A stretch of 64,000 nucleotides of DNA, from assembly GCF_016461785.1 (NCBI RefSeq), contig NZ_JAEMUH010000004.1:186001-250000 (forward strand), given 5' to 3'. The stretch's first letter is position 1. Every line of letters begins with the position of its first letter. The DNA is from Marinomonas ostreistagni. GTDB taxonomy: Bacteria > Pseudomonadota > Gammaproteobacteria > Pseudomonadales > Marinomonadaceae. Of this stretch, positions 1 through 9,776 are shown piece by piece. The notes beneath the pieces were generated by a model, which saw only the letters and a list, made by a program, of their open reading frames with translations, made no database searches and was not told where the DNA came from. Position numbers and translations under genes: made by a program.

Positions 1-203
1 AACAGCGATTCTTTGGCTCTGTGTAAAATTTAGTGTAGCGCTTTATTAATCTTTATCAATATTTAAGTCATTGCTGATATTGAGAGGTATCCATTGTGAT
101 CTGACCGTCTGTTAATAAATTCTCAAGGTCATTTTCCCGTGATTTATATTGGTGGCATAATACTTCCAAAATTTATCATCAATACAGTGTAAAGAGACGT
201 TTC
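1..203. other. Non-coding 5' edge with the tetR upstream region
   Basis: I see no supportable gene in this AT-rich stretch. It contains the motif ACCGTCTGTTAATAA at 104-118. A closely similar motif lies upstream of the neighbouring MFS gene at 2017-2032, so this may be an operator for the TetR protein. A CATAAT hexamer near 156-161 could serve as a -10 box, but no convincing -35 box accompanies it. Confidence 0.4.
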
Positions 204-782
204 ATGGCGAGAGGGCGACCCTCCAAAAAAGGTGTAATTGCAGAGGCTGCGTTACGTTTATTTGAAGTAGCTGGGTATCAAGGAACCAGTATTGATCAAG
301 TGGTACTGGAGGCAGGCGTCTCAAAACCCACGGTATACAGTAACTATCCGTCGAAGTTGTTGCTCTGGCAGGAAGTGCTCAAACGAATTATAACACGTAG
401 CCAGCTAGAGCTTGATCAGTTATGTAATAAGCTGGAACAGGACGAAGTTCTGTTTTCTGAGGGTTGGGTACGGTTGTGGTTAGAATGGTCTAGCGCAAAA
501 GACCGCATTGCCGCATATCGAGTGCATTGGGGCGAGCAACATAAATTAAGTGCTGACGAAAAGCAGCTTTTTGACGAGTTTGAAAACGCGCTCACAAGTG
601 CTCTGAAACGTTGGATGCGGTATCACAGTATTCATGAGAGACATTTGTTTATTTTATTTGCTTCTGCCCGTGAAGCCTTCTTATTACCGAAGATTAGTCA
701 ATGCGCAAGTTCAGTTAAGCAACCGTTTGAGTCGTATCAAGGTCTAATAGACGCAGTGCTGAAAGATACCCAGATTGATTAA
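204..782 (+). CDS. TetR/AcrR family transcriptional regulator
   Basis: The 192-residue protein is a likely ligand-responsive repressor. The N-terminal third is a TetR-type helix-turn-helix: it starts MARGRPSKKG, and AGVSKPTVYSNYPSK at about residues 45-60 is the recognition helix and its following turn. The rest is a helical ligand domain typical of the family and not diagnostic of a ligand. The gene overlaps the convergent MFS gene by four bases, and the two share a similar motif upstream, so local control of the transporter is the natural inference. The ligand cannot be named from sequence. Confidence 0.9.
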   Translation: MARGRPSKKGVIAEAALRLFEVAGYQGTSIDQVVLEAGVSKPTVYSNYPSKLLLWQEVLKRIITRSQLELDQLCNKLEQDEVLFSEGWVRLWLEWSSAKDRIAAYRVHWGEQHKLSADEKQLFDEFENALTSALKRWMRYHSIHERHLFILFASAREAFLLPKISQCASSVKQPFESYQGLIDAVLKDTQID

Positions 783-1963
783 TGCTCTAAACGGACTGCT
801 AGATAGGCAAAGAGACTTCCCATCAGGCAGATGAACCATACTAAGCCGATCAGCCCATGTAATCCGTAAGCTGTAATTAAGGTGGCGAAACTTGGAGGGC
901 CTATGGTTGCCCCAAGGTTGCCTAACTGAGCAATCAAACCGTAGCCGTTTGCTTGTTCGTTACTGTCACGCGCTAAGCGTGGAATCATTGCAAGTGCAGC
1001 CCCTGGGATGAGTCCTGCAAAAAGCACCATTTGACCTACAACAAAGCAGAATGTAATCGGCGTGGTGAACCCCATAAAGAGCATAAAAGCACCAAATGCA
1101 AGGCCTGCATAGGCCATCTGCGCGACTCTTTGTGGCTTCATCAAATATTGCGATAACGCACCTGCTATAAAAGTGCCTGCAGTACTGAGTAAGGGTAATA
1201 CCACTTGCATGGTAGCTCGCAGAGAATCTGATGCTATAAAATTTGGGATATAGGTCAGTAACGAGACCAGTGTGCAAGTATAAAAAACGAACACTAGTCC
1301 AGGTAGTAGTGTCTGTGGTGTGCGATAGATCTTTCCCAGCTTTTTGAAATAAGGCTCTGAATTCGAAGTGGATCCTGTGTGATAGCGTTGCTCATCTGCA
1401 TCCAGTAGAAAAATCAGTGCAACAGCCATGACTCCCATTAATAATCCGTGTGTTAGGTATAAGCCATTCAGTTGGTAAGCGGCTATTAAAGGTTTACCAA
1501 ACAATCCTGTTAATGCGAAGGCCACTCCAAAGAAAGTTCCCCATAACCCCATGGTAATAGAGCGATGCTGTGGTGCGCTCAATTTTGCAATCATTGTAGG
1601 TGCTGCCACGACCACTCCAAGCTGAGAGAACCCCTCAAGAATGCGTGTGGCCATAATGATTTCAAAACTTGGTAAGAAAGATTGAATAAAAGAGAGGGCT
1701 GTTCCTAGCATTAGCGCCCCAATTAAGACTTTTCGATAGCCTATTTTGCTAGCGATGAGTCCAGCTGTAACGCCAAACACAAGGCCAATCGTACCAACCA
1801 CCGAAATAGATGCGCCGGTCCAAGTCGGTCCTGCTTGATAATAGGCTAGTAGTTCATTATATGAGACAGAGAACTTTGCAAACTGCATGGCCGCACTTAT
1901 GCCTGCAAACCAAAGTAAACCTATTTCTAGCCAAGCCGTTTTCTCTGCCGCAGCGGTGGACAT
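779..1963 (-). CDS. MFS transporter
   Basis: This is a 394-residue, very hydrophobic protein with about twelve predicted membrane helices, as expected for a major facilitator permease. GLIASKIGYRKVLIGA at about residues 70-85 is the conserved loop between helices 2 and 3, and RILEGFSQLG at about 107-116 lies in helix 4. The neighbouring TetR regulator suggests inducible efflux or uptake of a small molecule. The sequence resembles drug or cyanate-type (CynX/NimT-like) carriers only in a general way. The substrate is unknown. Confidence 0.88.
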   Translation of the reverse strand: MSTAAAEKTAWLEIGLLWFAGISAAMQFAKFSVSYNELLAYYQAGPTWTGASISVVGTIGLVFGVTAGLIASKIGYRKVLIGALMLGTALSFIQSFLPSFEIIMATRILEGFSQLGVVVAAPTMIAKLSAPQHRSITMGLWGTFFGVAFALTGLFGKPLIAAYQLNGLYLTHGLLMGVMAVALIFLLDADEQRYHTGSTSNSEPYFKKLGKIYRTPQTLLPGLVFVFYTCTLVSLLTYIPNFIASDSLRATMQVVLPLLSTAGTFIAGALSQYLMKPQRVAQMAYAGLAFGAFMLFMGFTTPITFCFVVGQMVLFAGLIPGAALAMIPRLARDSNEQANGYGLIAQLGNLGATIGPPSFATLITAYGLHGLIGLVWFICLMGSLFAYLAVRLEH

Positions 1964-2016
1964 GACGCTTCCTTATATTCCATCAACCAAGTACTTAAAA
2001 TGAGTGCGCATTCTAA

Positions 2017-2032
2017 ACCGTTTGGTCAATAA
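2017..2032. promoter_or_regulatory. Candidate TetR operator upstream of the MFS gene
   Basis: The sequence ACCGTTTGGTCAATAA is partly palindromic (ACC...GGT). It matches the motif at 104-118 upstream of tetR at 13 of 15 positions with one gap. Both copies lie on the plus strand between the gene start and the far flank. The pairing of regulator and target supports an operator, but two copies are weak evidence. Confidence 0.35.
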
Positions 2033-2042
2033 TGTCCTTAGA

Positions 2043-4508
2043 TTATTCCTGTGACTGTTTTGCCAACAGATTTAATAATTCTTCTTTCTCAACAGGGTAC
2101 GAAAGGTAATACCCTTGTGCTGCTGTACAGCCTATATTTTTGAGCGCACCCAGTTGCTGTTCGGTTTCTACGCCTTCGGCGATGGCATCAAGGTGCAGTC
2201 CTTTGGCAATAGACAGAATGGATTCAATGATGACGTAATCTCTGGACTCATCAGCTAGTCCATTTATGAAGCTCCTATCGAGCTTGAGTAGGTCAACAGG
2301 AAGGTGCTTTAATGTCGCTAAAGAAGAATAACCTGTCCCAAAGTCATCAATCGCGATCTTGAAACCTAGCTGTTTGATTTGATGAATAGCATGTTCACAT
2401 TGCTTGATATTGGTGATCATATCGCGCTCGGTAAGCTCTAAAATGATCTTGCTTACCACCTTTGCAGACACATGATAATAGTCATGTAACTGCTGAAGAA
2501 GTGACTCCGAAAAGAGCTTTCTACCTGAGAAATTAATGGAAACTTTGAAGTCATCATCAATGAGCCCTGATTCAACCCACGAAAGTAACTCCTCGAATAC
2601 TAGATGAAAAACATACTCATCAAGATCAACGATAATGCCAGTTTGTTCTGCGACATGGAGAAATTCATCAGGCCTTAAAACCCCTTTTGTGGGGTGGTCC
2701 CATCGGACAAGGGCTTCCGCACCAAAAATTTTTCCTGTCGTTAAATCGTACTGAGGCTGGAAGACAACAAAAAGCTCTTTATTGATGAGCGCATTTTTTA
2801 GTCCCGAGCTTTTTGACATAAGCTCATGGGCTTCTGAAGTCATTGAGTTTTTGTAAACACGAAAATCATCTCTGCCCTCCCGTTTAGCATGATACATGGC
2901 TGTATCTGCATTTCGTACCAGCGTTTCAGCGGAATCACCGTGTTCAGGGTACAAACACACACCAATACTGCTACTCACGTAAACAGTCTGATTTTCTACG
3001 GTAAAAGGGCTGCGAAGTGATTCGTTAATCGCTTTCGCCAGTTGGGTGAGCGCCACCATTGAGGTAGCCGAATAGCATAACACCATGAATTCGTCGCCGC
3101 CTAAGCGTGAGACGATATCAGATTGGTTCGTTAGACTCTGTAAACGATGAGCCACTTCCTTAAGAAGTTCATCCCCCGCATTATGTCCAAGTGAATCATT
3201 AACCGTTTTGAAGTGATCAATATCCATGTAAAGAATGGAAAAGGTTGGTTGATCCGTGTGGGTCTTTAGTTGAATCGCTTTGTTTAACTCTTTATAGATC
3301 AATAGTCGATTCGCTAGACCTGTGAGTGGGTCTTGGTGAGCAAGTTGGTCTAGCTTAATGCGCTCTTCTTCTAAATCGCCATAAGTCTTTTTAAGGCGCG
3401 TCGACATCCGATTCAAAGCACTTTCTATTATTAGCCATTCATCGTGTCTATCTAAGCTTACTGGGTGATCGAAATTGTTATGTTCAATTTCTTTAAAGCT
3501 ATCTTTTAGTTGTGTTAGTGGTTTTGTTATGTGGCGCCTTACCATTATCAAAATAATGGATATGCCGAATATTAGGGCTGCAAAACTGATCACAAATACC
3601 CAAGCTCGTGTGACCACTAGATCATTTTTTAAGTCAGTAGAAATTCGTAGCGCACTGTTTTGAACAGCCTGTTCATTACTTGCAACATAATCAATAAGGT
3701 TTGACTGAGAGTCTATTAATGCAGACATGACTTCCCAGCGCTGGTTTAGGTTAGCGGTCATTTTCCTTAGCGCGGCGCGGTAGCGTCGAATGGTGCGTTT
3801 CATCGATTTCTGAGCACTTTGTACTTGATTATCATACGTACGCATATTCGTGAGATGCATTTCAAGAATGTTAAGCTCTTTCTCAACTTTTATAATGATC
3901 ACTCTCTCTGTATCAGGAGTGATACGACTGCGTACAGAGGCCGCCATTTTGCCTGCTCTTAGATACGTTTCGCGGATAAAGTGCATCGTATCTAGATCAT
4001 TCGAGTTAGGCGCTGGCGAAGTGTTAAGCGTTTGATTGACAAAATGTTTGGTAAGCTCTGCGTCTAGGGCATCAATCTCTCTTTCTAGTTGCTCATCAAT
4101 CACTGATAGCTCTTTCAGAATGCGATTAAGTGTTACGGAGTTACCAATAAAGCGATGGAAATCAACGATAAAGTCATCCATCTTTAAAACGAAATTTGAG
4201 TCGTCGGATAAGGCTCTAATCTTTTGCAATTGCTCGTCGATATTAAAGCCTTGTTCTGACAAGATATCTTCATCATAAAGAAAGGTTTGTTCCAGAAGCT
4301 TCACTCGTGATGAAAGCTCGAAGATTTCACGGCTTACAACAGAATTTACAGTCAGCTCTTGGATATGGCGCGCTGACTCCTGCTCTAAAAGAGCCTCTAT
4401 GGAAAATAAAGAGCGTATTAAAAAACCGATCCCAAGCCCAAATACTGAGAACAAGACAATGACTGTTAACGCAAATCGGGCGCTTAGGCTCACTCTTTTA
4501 AAGATCAT
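2043..4508 (-). CDS. Membrane GGDEF-EAL cyclic-di-GMP protein with periplasmic sensor
   Basis: The 821-residue protein should make and/or degrade cyclic-di-GMP at the inner membrane. Order: a membrane helix at about 13-33; a long, mostly helical periplasmic region to about 297; a second helix at about 300-322; HAMP; GGDEF (motif at about 470-474); and EAL (EALVRW at about 596). The EAL domain retains ELTERD, the IDDFGTGYSSL loop and EGVE, so phosphodiesterase activity is plausible. The GGDEF motif is intact, but the inhibitory RxxD site is replaced by NQSD. Its start overlaps the stop of the upstream periplasmic binding protein gene by four bases, indicating translational coupling. This suggests that the binding protein controls this enzyme, as NspS controls MbaA in Vibrio cholerae. 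Confidence 0.92.
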   Translation of the reverse strand: MIFKRVSLSARFALTVIVLFSVFGLGIGFLIRSLFSIEALLEQESARHIQELTVNSVVSREIFELSSRVKLLEQTFLYDEDILSEQGFNIDEQLQKIRALSDDSNFVLKMDDFIVDFHRFIGNSVTLNRILKELSVIDEQLEREIDALDAELTKHFVNQTLNTSPAPNSNDLDTMHFIRETYLRAGKMAASVRSRITPDTERVIIIKVEKELNILEMHLTNMRTYDNQVQSAQKSMKRTIRRYRAALRKMTANLNQRWEVMSALIDSQSNLIDYVASNEQAVQNSALRISTDLKNDLVVTRAWVFVISFAALIFGISIILIMVRRHITKPLTQLKDSFKEIEHNNFDHPVSLDRHDEWLIIESALNRMSTRLKKTYGDLEEERIKLDQLAHQDPLTGLANRLLIYKELNKAIQLKTHTDQPTFSILYMDIDHFKTVNDSLGHNAGDELLKEVAHRLQSLTNQSDIVSRLGGDEFMVLCYSATSMVALTQLAKAINESLRSPFTVENQTVYVSSSIGVCLYPEHGDSAETLVRNADTAMYHAKREGRDDFRVYKNSMTSEAHELMSKSSGLKNALINKELFVVFQPQYDLTTGKIFGAEALVRWDHPTKGVLRPDEFLHVAEQTGIIVDLDEYVFHLVFEELLSWVESGLIDDDFKVSINFSGRKLFSESLLQQLHDYYHVSAKVVSKIILELTERDMITNIKQCEHAIHQIKQLGFKIAIDDFGTGYSSLATLKHLPVDLLKLDRSFINGLADESRDYVIIESILSIAKGLHLDAIAEGVETEQQLGALKNIGCTAAQGYYLSYPVEKEELLNLLAKQSQE

Positions 4509-5623
4509 TTCCAGATCCTCTTATAGGCCTCTCGATATGAATTCTTCGGATCATATACACCAATATTCCTGTCTATGGCTTCAACATTTTCGTTTACGAT
4601 CAAGTGAACAGGAGCATTATATCCACTAGGGGGCAAGCGATTAAATGCGCGATTAAATTCGTCTACGATTTGCCAGCCTTGCATAAAAAGGGGTTCTGGT
4701 ACAGTAGCAAGCTGAAAAGATTGATTTCGGATCCGGTGGTAGGCTTCAACGCTCCCGTCGCCTGCAGAAATACTTTTTGGAAGTAGGTGTTGGTTTTGCC
4801 CTGAAGCGATTAAAGAGGGTATGGCAAAATCAATATACAGGTCATTGATCACCAGAAAGTGCGTAATCTGTCTAGGGTATTGCTTGAGTAGTCGAGCAAT
4901 CGTAGTGGGAAGCTCGTTCGCTATATTGTCCAGCGGAATGTCTTCTATGGATAGCAACTCACAACGCTTACATTGGTCGATGGTTGACGCCATACTTTGT
5001 GCTTTAAGCTGCGCAATACTGTAATTAGAATCAGTAAAAATCACCACTTTCGCGTACTCTTTTGCATCGACAATTGCCAATGCAGCAGCAATGGCTCCAA
5101 CTTCCTCTGCGTTGGTGGTGATATTTGTGAAAAGGCCAAGCTCTGGGTGGTTATTGAGATCATTGACCGCGTGCCAACCAATCACTGTGATGCCAAGTGC
5201 TTTCGCTTTTTGCAGGGCTTGCTCATGGTATTTAGCGTCAATTCCACCTAAAACAATACCATCTGGTTGTAATGCCAGAGCTCGGTTAATTGCGGCAGCT
5301 TGACGTAATTTCGAGCCATTTCCATCCAGTAAACGTAGATTCCAATCCAGCTCAGTTATGGCGTTTGTCATGCCTTTTGCAACGCTGCTTACGCCATCGT
5401 TCCGTAAATCTGAGGCGATAAAAATAATTTGTTTTCCGGCGAGTGATTTAGGCCCTGAAGTGGGGCCTGTCCATTGTGAATCTTCTTGAATGGCAAACGC
5501 TACTTTTTCTACTAAGTCTGTGAAGTTGTCAGTCTTGGCAAGGGCCAGTGAACTGTGCTGCATCAGCAAGACTGCTAAAAAGGGAATGATGAATAGAGCT
5601 TTGAGTAATGTACGTCGTATCAC
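4505..5623 (-). CDS. Periplasmic sugar-type binding protein (RbsB-like), sensor partner
   Basis: This 372-residue protein has a signal peptide (a basic start, then a hydrophobic stretch ending near ALA-KT at about 30). It then has a type I periplasmic binding fold, with KQIIFIASDLRNDGVSSVAKG, DGIVLGGID and KVVIFTDSN-type strands. It belongs to the ribose/galactose-binding class (Peripla_BP_4). No permease or ATPase gene is nearby. The downstream overlapping gene encodes a GGDEF-EAL membrane protein, so I infer a signalling role in which the liganded protein contacts the periplasmic domain of that enzyme. The ligand is unknown. The promoter must lie in the 110-bp divergent region shared with the LuxP-like gene. 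Confidence 0.85.
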   Translation of the reverse strand: MIRRTLLKALFIIPFLAVLLMQHSSLALAKTDNFTDLVEKVAFAIQEDSQWTGPTSGPKSLAGKQIIFIASDLRNDGVSSVAKGMTNAITELDWNLRLLDGNGSKLRQAAAINRALALQPDGIVLGGIDAKYHEQALQKAKALGITVIGWHAVNDLNNHPELGLFTNITTNAEEVGAIAAALAIVDAKEYAKVVIFTDSNYSIAQLKAQSMASTIDQCKRCELLSIEDIPLDNIANELPTTIARLLKQYPRQITHFLVINDLYIDFAIPSLIASGQNQHLLPKSISAGDGSVEAYHRIRNQSFQLATVPEPLFMQGWQIVDEFNRAFNRLPPSGYNAPVHLIVNENVEAIDRNIGVYDPKNSYREAYKRIWK

Positions 5624-5733
5624 GGTTACAAACCCTTACCTTTTTAAGTTAATGTAATAAGGAAATTCCGTGTACCTTTTGACTATATTGTATGCGTTAA
5701 AAACTGATTTGACTGTTTTTGTAGGAACGATAA

Positions 5734-6852
5734 ATGTCTAAATTTGTAAAAGGAATGCTTTTGATAGCCTTAATGCCTTGTTTTGGTATGGCAGCAGATT
5801 CTGCTTTGCAAAGTGACGATGTAAAGCCTTACTTTCTTCCTGAGGAACTCAATTCTCCCGGGGTGCTGAATTCGTTTCAAGAACTAGTCAGCGCGCCCGC
5901 AGTACCTTTAAAAGATACTCAAAAACGTCTGGTTAACATTGCACTGATTTATCCAAGTAGTGATTTGTCTGACTTTTGGACCCGTAATTTTCAAGCTTTG
6001 ACGGCGCGTCTTAACGATCTAAATATTGACTTCCAAGTGGACGAATACAGTTCTCGTCAGCTTGAGCATTCTCTTCAGACTCGATACACAGAAGAGGTGC
6101 TCGCTAAAGCAGACCATTATGATTACGTCATTTTTGGCCCTTCAGAGCTATTAGTCCAAACAGACAATATACAAAAACTGTCGGCATCATCTGAATTTCA
6201 AACTTATATTTGGGCTTTTCACACGCCTTATAAAGACTGGCAGTATCAGCCTGACGCATGGTTTGATTTCTCCAGCTCAGCGGGCGCTAAGGTGTTGTGC
6301 AAATTTATGATCGAACGTTTAGGGCATGACGTATATTTTGCCATGAACCGTGGCATACCAGGTATCACGGATGACCAACGCTCTGGAGAGTTTAAAGAGT
6401 GCGTCGAAGCCCAAGGTGACTGGTTGAATTTGTATGAACATTTTGGACAGTATCAAGCGGGTGGTGGGGTAGATGGTGCCTCGTTGGTAACAGAGAGTTT
6501 CCCCGAAGTTACTATGTTGCATAATGCCAATACTGCCATGACACTTGGTGTATTAAGGTATTTGAAAAAACACCAACTTTTGAACCAACTCTATGTCACT
6601 GGATGGGGTGGTACTGCTGCTGAAATTGATCAAATTAAGCAAGGGTATCTTAATGCGACACCCATGCGTATGGGGGACGATGTGGGAGTGGCGACCGCTG
6701 AAGCGATTAAGCTAACACTGGAAAATAAGATTGATCAAGTTCCAAAAATTTATCTCGGACGTATTCAAATCGTAGACGATCAAATGTCGAATGAAGAGAT
6801 TAACAAACTGACAGACGAAGCGTTTCGATACTCAGGACATATTGATCAATAA
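5734..6852 (+). CDS. LuxP-like periplasmic binding protein
   Basis: The 372-residue protein has a short signal peptide ending near GMA-AD at about 21. It resembles Vibrio LuxP, the autoinducer-2 receptor: the segments YPSSDLSDFWTRN, TGWGGTAAEIDQIKQG, MRMGDDVGVATAEAIK and AFRYS align by eye with the LuxP counterparts. Of the LuxP contact residues I can place from memory, the serine, tryptophans, threonine and two arginines are kept. The positions corresponding to Gln77 (Asp here) and Asn159 (Ala here) are changed. No luxQ is adjacent. It diverges from the binding protein/GGDEF-EAL operon, so it may feed the same sensor. It could bind AI-2, a related diol or a sugar. Confidence 0.8.
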   Translation: MSKFVKGMLLIALMPCFGMAADSALQSDDVKPYFLPEELNSPGVLNSFQELVSAPAVPLKDTQKRLVNIALIYPSSDLSDFWTRNFQALTARLNDLNIDFQVDEYSSRQLEHSLQTRYTEEVLAKADHYDYVIFGPSELLVQTDNIQKLSASSEFQTYIWAFHTPYKDWQYQPDAWFDFSSSAGAKVLCKFMIERLGHDVYFAMNRGIPGITDDQRSGEFKECVEAQGDWLNLYEHFGQYQAGGGVDGASLVTESFPEVTMLHNANTAMTLGVLRYLKKHQLLNQLYVTGWGGTAAEIDQIKQGYLNATPMRMGDDVGVATAEAIKLTLENKIDQVPKIYLGRIQIVDDQMSNEEINKLTDEAFRYSGHIDQ

Positions 6853-6921
6853 GCTTTTTTGCAAGGTCTAATGCGCTGTTTTGTTATTTGCTGAGAGGGC
6901 TGGGTTTGCAATCATGAGTAG

Positions 6922-8973
<2,052 letters not shown>

Positions 8974-8996
8974 AAGAGGACGATACCAGTCCTCTT
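8974..8996. promoter_or_regulatory. Hairpin between fadH and msrA
   Basis: AAGAGGAC (8974-8981) and GTCCTCTT (8989-8996) form an 8-bp stem with a 7-base loop right after the fadH stop. No T-run follows, so it is not a classical terminator. The same octamer AAGAGGAC recurs at 9024-9031, where it includes the msrA ribosome site, so the right arm could pair with either copy. Confidence 0.5.
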
Positions 8997-9036
8997 CCTA
9001 CTCAACGATACAGAGTAATGAATAAGAGGACAGGTT

Positions 9037-9651
9037 ATGAAACAGCTTCTTTTAACCAGTGCCGTGACATTCGCGGCACTGAATATGACTACCCCAACTA
9101 TGGCGCAAGAGCAAAGCTTGATTGTTGCTGGCGGCTGCTTTTGGTGTGTCGAATCCGACTTTGAAAGCATTGAAGGTGTCACCGATGTAGTGTCAGGCTA
9201 CATCGGTGGACACGTTGCCAACCCGACTTATCAGCAGGTTTCGAGCAAAAAAACAGGGCATTACGAAGCCGTCAAAATCACCTTTGACGATGACGTCGTT
9301 AGCCTACGAGAACTCACCGATTATTTTTGGTTAACCATCGATCCAACCGACGCAACAGGACAATTCTGCGATAAAGGTGATCCTTATCGCACCGGCTTGT
9401 TTTATCAAAATGCGCAACAGCACGACGTGTTTAAAGCCTCACTCGCAAGCACTGCTAAGAACAAACCTTTTGACGCCGACATCGTCACCGAAATCCTCCC
9501 TGCAAGCACCTTCTACTTGGCCGAAGACTACCACCAAGACTACTACCTGAAAAACAACCTTCGTTACAAGTTCTACCGCTTCAACTGCGGGCGGGATGCA
9601 CGCATCGAAGAGCTATGGGGGAGCGTGGCGAGTAAACAATCTCAAAAATGA
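9037..9651 (+). CDS. msrA: Peptide-methionine (S)-S-oxide reductase, exported
   Basis: The enzyme reduces S-methionine sulfoxide in proteins. The family signature GGCFWC places the catalytic Cys at residue 34, and FNCG provides a likely resolving Cys at 184. The first 23 residues (MKQLLLTSAVTFAALN, ending TMAQ) look like a Sec signal peptide, so the mature enzyme should be periplasmic, unlike E. coli MsrA. Periplasmic MsrA proteins need a membrane electron donor, and none is evident nearby. The ATG has AAGAGGACAG six or so bases upstream. Confidence 0.95.
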   Translation: MKQLLLTSAVTFAALNMTTPTMAQEQSLIVAGGCFWCVESDFESIEGVTDVVSGYIGGHVANPTYQQVSSKKTGHYEAVKITFDDDVVSLRELTDYFWLTIDPTDATGQFCDKGDPYRTGLFYQNAQQHDVFKASLASTAKNKPFDADIVTEILPASTFYLAEDYHQDYYLKNNLRYKFYRFNCGRDARIEELWGSVASKQSQK

Positions 9652-9687
9652 TTATTCTGAGATGATATAGCACTTAAGTATGACTTG

Positions 9688-9721
9688 TTGACATAGACAG
9701 CCTTAGACGACTGTGACAGTC
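9688..9721 (+). promoter_or_regulatory. Candidate cas promoter -35 box with overlapping dyad
   Basis: A consensus TTGACA lies at 9688-9693. The perfect 13-base dyad GACTGTGACAGTC at 9709-9721 covers the place where a -10 box would sit. No good -10 hexamer appears 16-18 bases downstream of the TTGACA. This could mean an activator-dependent or repressed promoter for the cas operon, whose first start is at 9777. Evidence is limited to these motifs. Confidence 0.35.
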
Positions 9722-9776
9722 TAACTGCACGGTGAGCTAAGCATTGAATCGTCAAAGGAATATATAGGGTGCTTTA

